Below the pieces are notes generated by a model. It saw only the letters and a program-made list of their open reading frames with translations. It was not told the DNA's origin and did no database searches. A stretch of DNA of 64,000 bases from Brienomyrus brachyistius (Eukaryota > Chordata > Actinopteri > Osteoglossiformes > Mormyridae), in contig NC_064533.1 of assembly GCF_023856365.1 (NCBI RefSeq), forward strand, positions 33,342,118 to 33,406,117, given 5' to 3'. Below, one piece after another: positions 1-10,820 of the stretch (position 1 is the stretch's first letter; every line of letters starts with the position of its first letter). A program made the position numbers and the translations under genes.

Positions 1-724
1 CTCCGTTGTCCCTCTCGCTCCCGTTTCCGTCCTCTGTTGTCCCTCTCGCTCCCGTTTCTGTCCTCTGCCGCCCCTCTCGCTCCCGTTTCTGTCCTCTGTT
101 GCCCCTCTCGCTCCCGTTTCTGTCCTCTGTTGTCCCTCTCGCTCCCGTTTCTGTCCTCTGTTGCCCCTCTCGCTCCCGTTTCTGTCCTCTGTTGTCCCTC
201 TCGCTCCCGTTTCCGTCCTCTGTTGTCCCTCTCGCTCCCGTTTCTGTCCTCTGTTGTCCCTCTCGCTCCCGTTTCCGTCCTCTGTTGCCCCTCTCGCTCC
301 CGTTACCGTCCTCTGTTGCCCCTCTCGCTCCCGTTACCGTCCTCTGTTGCCCCTCTCGCTCCCGTTACCGTCCTCTGTTGCCCCTCTCGCTCCCGTTTCT
401 GTCCTCTGTTGCCCCTCTCGCTCCCGTTTCTGTCCTCTGTTGCCCCTCTCGCTCCCGTTTCTGTCCTCTGTTGCCCCTCTCGCTCCCGTTACCGTCCTCT
501 GTTGTCCCTCTCGCTCCCGTTTCTGTCCTCTGTTGCCCCTCTCGCTCCCGTTACCGTCCTCTGTTGCCCCTCTCGCTCCCGTTACCGTCCTCTGTTGCCC
601 CTCTCGCTCCCGTTACCGTCCTCTGTTGTCCCTCTCGCTCCCGTTTCCGTCCTCTGTTGCCCCTCTCGCTCCCATTTCCGTTTTTTGTTGCCCCTCTTGC
701 TCCCGTTTAAGTTTTTTTTTTTTT
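1..724. repeat. 31-bp minisatellite (about 23 copies)
   Basis: A tandem array with a unit of 31 bases built around CTCTGTTGCCCCTCTCGCTC followed by CCGTTTCTGTC. Copies differ mainly at T/C positions and at TTTCTG versus TTACCG, so at least two sub-variants are interleaved. The array is cut by the left edge, and its last copies decay into a T-run at about 714-724. Since 31 is not a multiple of three, the three forward frames read the same cyclic peptide (PLAPVSVLCCPSRSR-type), which explains the long open frames here. I do not regard them as genes. Confidence 0.95.
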
Positions 725-3435
725 GAAGCTGTAATAAGATTCATCAAATACTTCACAAGGCCAAATGTAATCTGGTTGCACTCTTCATACCTCATGTTGT
801 GAAGAGGCAGTGAGTTATCACCTTAGCAAAAAAATGTCTTCATCAGTGTTGGTGCGCTGTTCCCAAAAGCATACGTATAGCGCATTTGGAAACAAGTATG
901 CAATTTTTTTAAAGACCTCAGCAGGCTCTTCTCTGTGAAGAGAATACATTTAATTTGCCATTTGTAAAAGTACATTGTGATTGCTCTTTCAGCATATCCC
1001 ATTTGCTTTTCTTTGAGATATTCACACATACATATACAATCATGAATGAAGTCTGGGGTCCAAGCATAAGGTCAGCCATTTATCTGTCGCACCTGGAGCA
1101 TTCCAGGGGGTTAATTGTTATTTATAAACCATGAGAAACATCACAGCAAGCTGTTACAAACATACTGTTCAAGTATTAAGTGTGTAATATAATTCAGTAA
1201 AGTATGATATTTAAATGAAGCGCAAACCCACAAGTTATGCAAGGTAATTAAATTTTCAACAAATATGAAGATGAATATTTATTAAGCCATTTTTTTGTCT
1301 TTGAAATTTTACCTGCAACATTTTAGCTGGCAGCCCTCTTCTTGGGTAACTCTTGTGTGTGCTGTTAATTACGCTTGATTACACTGGCATAAAGTAAAAA
1401 TGGAAATGGCTTATCAACTAATTACAGCAGGATGCAGGTGTTTTGGGAAAGGGTGAACTTTTAAAAATTATAGTGTGCATGTCATAGTATCACATTTCAG
1501 GTTATCGTTCATATGAATGTAATACGTGAAATAAAGACTGGATTATAGTTTATATTGACACTGCGTTATTAAAGCTTTTTGGGCAACACTTTACTTGAGA
1601 GGGCACAAGTAGCTTAGTAGCCCCTAACTACACAAACTCAAATCCTGAACAAACATAGTAACTCTGTGAAATACATAAACCGTTATGATTGATTAATGAT
1701 AAACAAATGTGGAATCAGTACATAACTAACACTCAGTTTCTGGTTCATACATTATGTAAGAGTGTATTATTACATATTTGTTCCCCCTCAAAGTGTTAAA
1801 AAAAATCTTATAAATGTTTGAAAAGGATTTATCAATAAATGGATGAATCAGTGTCAACTGAATGTCCAAAATAAGGCAACATATAATAAAATATCAGCCC
1901 CAATAGAAGCAGCAGCGGTAAACAGAGCCAGTGTCCAGAAAGCCGTATGGGGAAACTACACAGCTCATTTCCTGTGCTCAAAAGCAGAATGTCACAATGA
2001 GTTGCGTAAAGGTAACAGAAACACAAACAAGAGATATTTGTAGTTATGAACAGAAACTGATGGCATGTTGTTCTGCCTTCGGGCTCAGTGTATCAGGAGT
2101 GCAATTCTTTCAGAAAATCCTGGTAGAAATGATGCCATGATCCTACTTTTCTTGATTAGATAAGTGAACCTCATCATGAAAAATGGTCAACTTGCATGCA
2201 CCCTAATTCTACATTCTAGTTCATCCAGGAACAGTTTCTGTCAGGCTGAGCCTAGTGTTAAGCAATAACCACTGCGATGATCTGTTGTTTTTCCTTGCCT
2301 AATAAAATATTCACATATTTTGTTTTTGCACATTCATTTGATACCGTTACGGTAACATTTTGATAGTATACTACTCAGTATACTTTGTAGCTTTCAATAC
2401 CACATTTCTTTAGATTTCGCAAGGAAATTTGTACTTGGGCATTCACTGGAAGTTCAACCTAGCAGCAATTCTGCCTAGTTGAGTCCACGACAACATGCAT
2501 GTTTGCAACATGCTGCTGGCCTCACTTGTGACTTTGGACAAAAATGTCTGGTAAGTGTGTTAAATGTAATTTGACTGCTGCAAAGCCAAGGAAAGGCTTT
2601 GAATGATTCTGCAAGAATCTGCTTATTGACATTCATTTGACTGAGGCAGGAATCGAGGATTCAGATATTTCAAAAAAAGCTCTGCTCTGTATGGCTGACT
2701 GGTGACTCTGTCCTTGTGGTGGTGAGATGTTACTGAGGTGTCTTCTGAAGAGGGGACTAGTTTGTACGTCAGACCAGGAAGGGAAGCTGTACCTTGGGGC
2801 CCCCATGATCAGCCAGGGTCCAACATAATGAAATGTTTCCTGTGACAAAGCAATTTGTCTTGCTCAGTTATAAGAATCTTTCATTGTTGGAAACAAACAC
2901 AAACTTTTCACGAATTCCAGTTAAAGTGTCTGCTCATCTTAATCATCTTTGTTTATATTATAGATATAGATAAAATGACAATAAAAAAAAATTATTAAAG
3001 GCGAGATGTTTCTTTTTTTCAGAGGGGCCCAGTTGAGGAGTTTGTTAACTGAACTTAACCAAGCAGTAAATTGGAATGAAAATGAGTATGCATGATGCTT
3101 TCAAAGAGGCTACACAGTCGCTACAATGAAACTACACAGTGTCAATACAATGAGTGGGAACAGTCCAGCAGGTGGAAGGCAGGACGGGGGGGGGGGGGGG
3201 GGGGGGGCTTGCAATCAAGGGTTCATTCAACAGCTGCTGCCCTAACGGAAGGTTCTGGAGGTTCCAGGCTGAGATCACCCAAATGTTTTGATAATGGGCC
3301 CTCGTTTGAAGGACATGTGCAATTGTTTATGCATTTGTCTCTACCTCGCTTTCCCATTGTGTCATGGGGGGGGGGGGATTAAACATTAGTTCAGAATGTG
3401 CTTCAAAAAACCCATGACCCCACCCCCCACAGCAG
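725..3435. other. Intergenic, no gene recognised
   Basis: AT-rich sequence with only short unrelated open frames on both strands. A G-run lies at 3186-3207 and a shorter one near 3366-3376. The stretch around 1380-1440 (CTAATTAC, GGCTTATCAA) has the look of conserved noncoding DNA but I cannot show conservation. No splice-like exon structure was found. Confidence 0.5.
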
Positions 3436-3858
3436 GTGAAATTAAAAAAAAAAGCAAATGAAACTCATTTAGCTTCCCAAATCCCCCATACATGTAGTGT
3501 TTTGGTGATTTTATGCCTTGGTGTTCGTTACGTGCACCATTGTGACGAAACGTACTCCGATGGACCAGAAAGTATGAGCACCTGCAAAAGGAAATATACG
3601 GGACTGGTGCTGTCCCATGACAGCAATGCAGATTATGTAATATACATGAAAAACCCTTTAAATGTTCAGATTGGATTCACTGTGATGACACAAGGGCCTA
3701 CACACACATCATGGCAAGAACATGAAATTAAAAGCAATGCATTAATTATCATTAAAAATAATTGCAACTCTCACCAAGAATTGCAGCTTGAAGATGAATG
3801 TATAGATGGTGTATTATTTAAATTATGTAAGACAGACTCTTACATTGCTTCTTTTTAA
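3436..3858 (+). other. 140-codon open frame, probably not a gene
   Basis: An ATG-initiated frame of 140 codons in AT-rich sequence. The protein has a hydrophobic stretch near residues 20-30 and seven cysteines, but no family I recognise. The start is embedded in an A-run, no promoter or splice context is evident, and the middle (3725-3770) is an AT-rich block with TTAATTATCATT and AATAATTGCA, which fits noncoding conserved DNA better than coding. Listed so that it can be tested; no function is proposed. Confidence 0.12.
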
Positions 3859-4079
3859 GCTGAGATTTTAATAATTAAATAGTCAATAATACTTGATGAC
3901 TACTTGGTTTTCATTGCCTTGTTAACTGTAAACCAGCGTGCTTTGTTCTCATAAACAGTCTTTGCAAAGCGACACAACAGGCCCAGAAAATATGCAGCCA
4001 ACTCATCCAAACTGAGCAATAGATCCTGTTTTAAAGTGTGGGGGGCTCTTTAAAAGTGGCAAGCGCCAGGACAATGCGC

Positions 4080-4720
4080 CGCTCCCCCCTTACCCATGTC
4101 TCACAGAAACACGGCCTCAGCACTCACAATGGCCGAGTGGTTATCGTCTGCAGGTGCATTTCTTGCAGGCGAACGTTTAGGTGACACGTGAATGGCGGGG
4201 AGCTGGCGCCGGGCCGCATTAGCCTTTTGTGGCACCGCCTTGCTCGGCCCATTTGCATTGCCCCGATTTGAATGGCACGTATTTGCGGCAGAGAACTGAT
4301 GGCTGCCGCGCATCTAAATGGTGTCAAAGGGCTGCTTAGCAAGTTAATGCAAAGTGTCCTTGTGTCAGCCCTTGTGGAAATGGATACAATGCAAACAGTA
4401 TATAGCAGGAGGGTCCTTGCTTTCGGTCATGTTAAATTCTGCTGGGGGGGGCTGGCTGTTGAGCCTCTTTGAAACATGAGGGCAAGTTAATTTAATTGAA
4501 TTTGTTGGCAAGAATTAAGAGAGTGGGACGACGTACTGTGGCATGGGGAGGGGGTAGTTTCGTTAAGTCGGAATCAATTCATTAAATTTTATTGCTTGGC
4601 GAGGACTGGGAATAAATAATTGTTGGAACTTCATCAAATATTCATGGCTTACGAAAAGCAGTAAATGTATTCAATTAAGTGATTTATGGGCCTATTCATT
4701 ATGGGGTAGAAGTGGGGGGT
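4080..4720. promoter_or_regulatory. Candidate conserved noncoding block
   Basis: A repeat-free block of even composition with homeodomain-type cores, TAATTG at 4617-4622 and CAATTAA at 4672-4678, plus TTCATTAAATTTTATTG around 4578-4594. No open frame looks genuine. In a gene-poor region near a dlx locus such blocks are often enhancers. Conservation is inferred from texture only. Confidence 0.3.
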
Positions 4721-4984
4721 TTTAACTATACTCAGCTGACAGTCTTAATTACCTAATAGGTTTCCTTTTTGTGGAAAATACATGCATTCTTTCCCATTAA
4801 TGTCTTGGGTCCACTGTATGTCTGAACTGAAGTATTTACTGATGGGAGAACATTTGAGATTGTCTATTCATTGACTGCATGAAGATTTTTAAAGTAAATG
4901 TCTTTCTTTCCTGTGTACCTAATGCTCTTTTAGGTGTTTTCCTGATTTAGATGTTTCACTGTATAGCAGCAGATCTGAAATGTG

Positions 4985-5544
4985 CTATGTAGACAAAAGA
5001 ATTGGGACACCTGGCCATTCCACCTACAGGAACTTTTATGACATCTCATTCAAAATTCAAAACTAAATCTTCGGAGAAGACTTTCCGTAAGATTTTGGAG
5101 TGTGTGTGTGGGAATTACCAACACATTTTGGACAATTCTATGCTTCCAACTTTGTGGAAATGGTTTGGGGAAGGTCTTTTTCTGCTCCAGTGCACAAAGC
5201 AAAGTCCATAAAGACAAGATTGAGTTAGTTTGGTGTAGAAAATCTTGACTGGCCCGCACAGAGCCCTGACCTCAGCCACATCAAACACCTCTGGGGATGA
5301 ACTAGAACGGAGATTGTGAGCCAGGTCTTCACGTCCACATCAGTGCCCTTACAAATATTGTTCTGGATGTATGAGCAAAAAATTACAGAGACAAATCTTA
5401 TGGAGAACCTTCCCAGTAGACTGGCAGCTGTTATAGCTGCAAAGGGGGGACCAACTCCATATTGATACCTATGGATTTAGAATGGGATGTCAAAAGTTCC
5501 TGTAGGTGTAATGGCCAGGTGTCTCGACACTTTTGACTGTATAG
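4985..5544. mobile_element. Deleted Tc1/mariner-type DNA transposon
   Basis: The two ends form terminal inverted repeats of about 65 bases: the left end contains GGGACACCTGGCCATTCCAC, then CTACAGGAACTTTTATGACAT. The right end (5476-5544) is its reverse complement with a few changes. The interior is only about 420 bases. At 5250-5300 it encodes a Tc1 transposase C-terminal signature on the + strand (W-P-A-Q-S-P-D-L-S-H-I-K-H-L-W), matching the family's WPSQSPDLNPIENLW region. The frame stops right after. It is a non-autonomous relic. Confidence 0.85.
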
Positions 5545-5639
5545 TGTGTCTGGGTTTAGCTGGGAGGAAATGGACTAGCTAAAGGCTTGGAGATATATGT
5601 AGTATAGCTGTATAATTTACATTTTTGGTTGTATTGTGA

Positions 5640-5955
5640 GGCGGCACAGTGGCGCACTGTTGCTTCATGCCTCTGGCACCCGGGTTTGAGTCTCCACCCT
5701 GTCTCCATGTGTGTGGAGTTTGCATGTTCTCCCCGTGTCGTCGGGTGGTTTCCTCCAGGTACTCCAGTTTCCCCCCACCATCCAAAAACATGCTGAGGTG
5801 AATTGGAGTAACCAAATTGCCCATCAATGAGCATATGTGAGTTAATAGTCTGTGAGTGTGGCTTGCAATGGGTTAGTGCCCCATCCTAGGTTATTCTTTG
5901 CCTTGTACCCTATAGGCTCTTGACCTTCACGACCCTGATTAGGACAAGGTGGATG
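5640..5955 (+). mobile_element. tRNA-derived SINE, forward copy
   Basis: The + strand starts with a tRNA-like head: an A-box-like GGCGCACTG segment, then a B-box-like GGGTTTGAGTCTCC around 5690-5703. The shared body follows (GTGTGGAGTTTGCATGTTCT, then AACATGCTGAGGTGAATTGG). The tail is diverged and ends near GGACAAGGTGGATG. This is the same family as the copies near 7341, 12768 and 33126 but more decayed. Confidence 0.85.
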
Positions 5956-6189
5956 ATTTTTTTTGTAGAAGATTCCCATTTCAGACTTCTTTCTTTTCTG
6001 TGCTGATCTATCCATAGGCTCATCCTCATTGATCGACTTGTCCTGTCCATGTCTTAGTATGGTCAACAAGGGTTGCTGCCACATCGCCTGCGTCCAGTTT
6101 TACAGCAGCCCACCTATCCTGAGTGACACTATTCCACATACGTCCATCCGTCCCATGTGAGACCCTGTCCTGCTCGCCTCCTGGTGTTC

Positions 6190-6760
6190 CAGCTGTGCCC
6201 TCTTCACCTCCAGGTGCCCCGGCTTCACCATGCTCACTTGCAGGTGCCCCGGCTTCACCATGCTCACTTGCAGGTGTTTCGGCTTCACCCTGCTCACTTG
6301 CAGGTGTTTCGGCGTCACCATGCTCACTTGCAGGTGTTTCGGCTTCGCCATGCTCACTTGCAGGTGTTTCGGCTTCGCCATGCTCACTTGCAGGTGTTTC
6401 GGCTTCGCCCTGCTCACTTGCAGGTGTTTCGGCTTCGCCATGCTCACTTGCAGGTGTTTCGGCTTCGCCCTGGTCACTTGCAGGTGTTTCGGCTTCGCCC
6501 TGGTCACTTGCAAGTGTTTCGGCTTCGCCATGCTCACTTGCAGGTGTTTCGGCTTCGCCATGCTCACTTGCAGGTGTTTCCGCTTCGCCATGCTCACTTG
6601 CAGGTGTTTCCGCTTCACCATGCTCACTTGCAGGTGTTTCCGCTTCGCCATGCTCACTTGCAGGTGTTTCGGCTTCACCATGCTCACTTGCAGGTGTTTC
6701 CGCTTCGCCATGCTCACTTGCAGGTGTTTCGGCTTTGCCCTGCTCATCTCCTGCTGTCCC
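6190..6760. repeat. 30-bp minisatellite (about 18 copies)
   Basis: Exactly two copies per 60 bases of CAGGTGTTTCGGCTTCGCCA followed by TGCTCACTTG, with variation at GCC/ACC, GGC/CGC and ATG/CTG positions. Since 30 is a multiple of three and the unit lacks stops, all three forward frames and one reverse frame stay open and encode decapeptide repeats (for example SLAGVSASPC forward, MAKPKHLQVS reverse). Openness in four frames at once argues against coding. Confidence 0.93.
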
Positions 6761-6799
6761 ACTGGCACCTGCTTCATCTGCTGATGTCCCGCCATCTCC

Positions 6800-7251
6800 A
6801 TGTCAATGTCATGGAATGTCAGTAAACGGCGGCACACTATCCATGCCAGCCAAACAGACTCTCATTCACCTGATGTTGTCCACTCGGTGCACTCCTGCTG
6901 CAGCCCTGCAGTCTCCCCTGCTCTCTCCTGCTCTGGCCCCGCTGGCCCTCGAAATCCTGAATGGCCGCACCTCACTGGTGATCGGGCCCAGGAAGGTCCA
7001 GGTCCCAGGGTTGCTGCCAGCTCCCCAGGGTCTGGAAGACTCCCCAGATGCTCCTCGCTTTCTCCATTTGTGCCTTGGTCCCTATACTACTGTCCTGTAC
7101 TCATTTTGTTTTGCCCTGCCCTGTTTCCTCCATTCTTTGTTTTGACCCCTCGCTGTCCTGTTTATTTCTCTGTTCCTATTTCGACCCCAGTAAAACCCCT
7201 TTTGTTTGCCAGATGCTTGGCCTCGAAGTCTTTCATCTCTCACGTCATGAC
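6800..7251 (+). mobile_element. Possible retroelement 3' portion
   Basis: C/T-rich sequence with CCTGTTTATTTCTCTGTTCC, an AGTAAAACCCC segment and then CCTCGAAGTCTTTCATCTC. It resembles the end of an LTR-type or other retroelement, and a similar texture recurs near 19490-19735. The hAT element beginning at 7252 is inserted in it, and matching downstream sequence resumes at 8399. No protein domain is visible, so the class is a guess. Confidence 0.3.
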
Positions 7252-8398
7252 CAAGGTTATAATGTATTGCAGTTTCTATTAGTGTTTATTTCTATTTAAG
7301 TTTAGTTTTTATTAGTTTTTAAAGTGGGATTGCTAGTTTATCCATCCATCCATTTACCAAACCGCTTATCCTTCTGGGTCACGGGGAATCTGGAGTCTAT
7401 CCCGGAAGCAATGGGTACGAGGCAGGGAACAACCCAGGACAGGGGGGGCCAGCCCATCACAGGGCACACTCACACACCCTTCACTCACACATGCACTCCA
7501 TCCATCCATTTTCCGAACTGCTTATCTTACTGGGTCGCGGGGGGACCGGAGCCTATCCCGGAAGCAATGGGCACGACGCAGGGAACAACCCCGGATGGGG
7601 GGCACATTGCAGTAGCAACTCCAATTAGCCTCAGCATGTTTTTGGACTGTGGAGTACCCAGAGGAAACCCCACGACGACACAGGGAGAACATGCAACTCC
7701 ACACACATGCTACCCAGGCGGAGACTCATACCCAGGTCCCAGAGGTGTGAGGCAACAGTGCTAACCACTGCACCACCATACCGCCCCCGGTTGCTAGTTT
7801 ATTTCAGTTTAATTCTTTTAAAAGTGCTTTGCTTTAGTTTAGTTTTTGGGTTAGTTTTTGATTTAGTTTTTTGTAATATTAAATGTTTATCAGAGGCACA
7901 ATTCAAATACATCAGAAAATGTATTATTTAATAAAAACTCAACAAAAAAATACTATTTTCAAAAATGTATTAGGACAGATGAACAACCATCCACAAAAAA
8001 CTATAAAAGATGTGTGTCAGTCACTGTATTTGTGTGTATGTTTGTGTGTGGATTATGTTTATAATACATTGTGGGAACCAAATGACCCCCCCCCCCACAA
8101 AGTAATAAAAACCTGTTATGATGTTGTGGGGACTTGATGTCATGTGCCTGTCATTTGCACGTGTAAAAAATGAAAGAAATCATTCACCTACAGTTATACA
8201 TAAAATAAATGGTAAAAAATTTAAATTGAAGGCATTTTCTGTATATTTTTTGTTTATTTTAGTTTGTTTTGCAAACATCCAATACAGTTTGTTAGCTGAT
8301 TTTTCTTGAAGCTTCGTTTTTATTTTTATTTGTTAAAAATGTTTTTTCACATTTAGTTTTCGTTATTTCATTAGTTTTCATGAACGATAATAACCCTG
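7252..8398. mobile_element. Non-autonomous hAT element (contains SINE dimer)
   Basis: The left end CAAGGTTATAATG and right end GATAATAACCCTG are imperfect inverted repeats of the CAGGGTTATTAT type. Both sides are flanked by the same 8 bases, GTCATGAC, at 7244-7251 and 8399-8406, the target-duplication size of hAT elements. The interior is low-complexity (repeated AGTTTTTAGTTT-like motifs) without a transposase frame. A SINE pair is inserted at 7341-7790. Confidence 0.85.
7341..7790 (-). mobile_element. tRNA-derived SINE, tandem pair, nested in hAT
   Basis: A 3' piece (7341-7497, beginning TCCATCCATCCATTTACC) is followed directly by a nearly full second copy (7498-7790) ending in the tRNA-like head. 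The whole pair is flanked by the 11-base duplication TTGCTAGTTTA at 7330-7340 and 7791-7801. Because one duplication encloses both, the pair integrated as a unit or expanded after insertion. Confidence 0.88.
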
Positions 8399-8589
8399 GT
8401 CATGACCATGACCTCCCTCGTTAGTCCTTTCGCCTGACGAACTCCTGTTTCCTCCAGCATCTTGTCTTTAGTGAAGTGGGAAGATATTATTTGTATACAA
8501 CAAATGTAAACAACATAAATAATTACAAAAAAGGAAATATACACATTTAGATCCACAACGCAGTTGTTTGCATCTTCATTTGAGGGTGG

Positions 8590-8880
8590 TAGTCTTCATC
8601 CGTCCATCTTCTGTATCCACTTGTCCGATTCAGAGTCATGGGGGTCCAGAGCCTATCACAGAAATTACAGGCACAAGGCAGAGAATAATGTAGTATTGGG
8701 CACCAACCAATCACAGGGCACTTACACTATTCAGAGATTGGTAGCTCCAATTTACCTTTGCATGTTTTTGGACTGTGGAGGGAAACCAGAGTGCCTGGAG
8801 GAAATCCTACGACAACTCAAGGAGAGCAGACAAACTCCACATGCGTAGAGGCAGGACAGAGATTCAAACCACAGCCCCCC
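8590..8880 (-). mobile_element. Old tRNA-derived SINE copy
   Basis: A diverged reverse-orientation copy: CATCCGTCCATCTTCTGTAT at the tail, AGCCTATCACAG, CATGTTTTTGGACTGTGGAG in the body, and decayed head sequence (GATTCAAACCACAGCCC) ending in a C-run at 8875-8898. Confidence 0.75.
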
Positions 8881-8898
8881 CCTCCCCCCCCCCCCTCC

Positions 8899-10469
8899 AG
8901 GTGTTAGCCTCATTTTTCTTTATTAACTTCCATTGTCTGCAGTACCCAGCATGTGTGCACCGGGCCTCAGAAGCAGGGCCCTGAATACCATATACACTAC
9001 AGGCCACACATTAGTCTTCTGGAATGACTGTAGTAGTTCCTCAGATACCTTTCTCACACCCTCAGGTACATTTCTCCCGCCCTGAAGTCACCTCACAGGT
9101 CTACAGGCAGCACATACCTATGAGCAGCATCTGACTAAAACCCTTTAACCCCACTGCAGCAGAACCAGGTCATGCTTCTCTGCTTCACGGTGATGAGTCA
9201 TTGGAAGCATGTGATGTTGTTGACCACAGTTTGTTCTTGGAAGTTAGCTAGAGAAGAATGCATCTATCGGCAGCCCTATCTGGGAACCCTGTGGTATTTC
9301 TAAATAGCTCATTTGCCTGAAGCTAACAGCGTTTCACCGTGGACTTTAATATAACATAAGGTTGAATTTTCCTCGCTGCTGATTTTGTCACTCCATCTTG
9401 TTTTCTGTCTTCTCCTGCAACTGCATGCTTGTAAGCAGTTATGCTCTTTTTCATTATGAGCTTCTTCCATAATGACTTTTCCCTTGAGGACATCTCTGGC
9501 TGGTTCCCACCGGCCGCGTTCATCCTTGTATTCTACGACGACCCCCTGCTGGATTCTGGAACTGTGCTTTTTCCAAAAGTTCCAAGGCGTGGATACGATC
9601 CACCCATGGGGGAGAGGGGGAGTTGTTGAATGACAGAAGCGAGGAGCAGCCTGACCTTCCTGCGTGACTGCCCTCTGCCAAACGCGAATGCCTTGTTGTT
9701 TTACTGCACCTAATGTGCATCCCTTTCATGGGACTTGTGACCAATTACTGAGCTGCATTAATTATTTTGTCCCCCTCTGGATAATACCACATTGTAGATC
9801 TGGCAAGAGTTTCCTTTGTGATGCAGCCTCTTCTCTTTCTATTTCAGGGCAAGAGCTGCATTCAATACTGTTGTCTTTTGAAAGACTGAATAAAGGCTTA
9901 AAACAGTAAAATGAGCCTCTGACAATGTTTTTTTTTAAGCTTGTCACCCATTCATCTGAATAATAGGCAAATGGACTGAAGTGATGTAAAGAGGTTGAAT
10001 CTACCTCCCCCCTCCTCACCGCCACCCCCTTTCCTAGTTGCTGTGTGGTAATTAAGAGTTTCATACATTCAGATCGCAGCAGGTGTAACGACAGGGGAAA
10101 TCCCCCCACTGCACGTGAACGGGAGGTAGCCAGGCCTGTGGAGCGGAAGGCCAAGCCGCACCTCACGGAGGAGCGTGCCTGTAATTGACCCACCCATCTG
10201 CATTTTTATGAGCAAATTTGGTAAATACAATGGCGGGGGGGGGGGGAGGGGCATTAGGGCGTGAGGGGGCTTCCCTCTCTTGTAACTGCTGGATACATGA
10301 CGTTCTATAATTGCTACGTATACTCAGACGAAACCCTGCTTTGTGCAAAGTAATTGTCAGGGTAAATTTAAGCAAGCTTTTCTACAGGGGCAAAAATTAC
10401 ACATCTCATCTTTACACTTTTAGAAATGAATACATGGCAGGAAAGAGCTGAAAATAAATTGATTGTGAA
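8899..10469. other. Intergenic, no gene recognised
   Basis: Mixed-composition sequence with short overlapping frames on both strands and none supported. A G-run lies near 10235-10244. The stretches 9370-9560 and 9840-9930 lack repeats and could hold conserved noncoding sequence, without clear motifs. Confidence 0.45.
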
Positions 10470-10600
10470 CTAATATTTCACACAATAATGGCACAAACTT
10501 AATTTTTCACCATTCTGTTTCCCTGCAGTAATATTAATGCCTCTTCCATGATTATAATTCTAATTAGCGCTGACATTGAGCATATTGTTCTGAAACACTA
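10470..10600. promoter_or_regulatory. Candidate conserved noncoding block rich in homeodomain cores
   Basis: Contains TAATATTAATG at 10529-10539, ATTATAATTC at 10551-10560 and TAATTAGCGC at 10561-10570 within about 45 bases, in unique sequence. Such clustering is typical of vertebrate developmental enhancers. Function and conservation are inferred. Confidence 0.35.
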
Positions 10601-10684
10601 CACTCTACTTAGTAGCAAAAGCAGATGGATCGGATTAGTACTCAAACCTTCTAAAAAAGAGTTTAAATCTAAGACGTGACAGAA

Positions 10685-10820
10685 AAGCGAATAGGGCATA
10701 CATTCTTTTAAGTCAGTTTAGTTTTCCTCATCAATTGCACCATTAATTGAACTTACAATAAAACTAGGCCTATTGGTTATCTAAGGGCTAATTATCACCA
10801 GCCATTCATGCCTTCCTGTG
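10685..10820. promoter_or_regulatory. Candidate conserved noncoding block, second cluster
   Basis: Homeodomain-type cores are spaced along unique sequence: CAATTG at 10732-10737, TTAATTG at 10743-10749 and CTAATTA at 10788-10794. It lies only about 100 bases from the block at 10470-10600, and the two may be one element. Confidence 0.38.

Noticed and set aside
6..802. Three overlapping forward frames of 213-234 codons
   Set aside because: They are the same 31-bp minisatellite read in three frames; a period not divisible by three makes all frames alike.
6100..7145. Repetitive proteins of 245 codons (reverse) and 340 codons (forward)
   Set aside because: They are generated by the 30-bp minisatellite, open in four frames, and lack any domain, start context or splice support.
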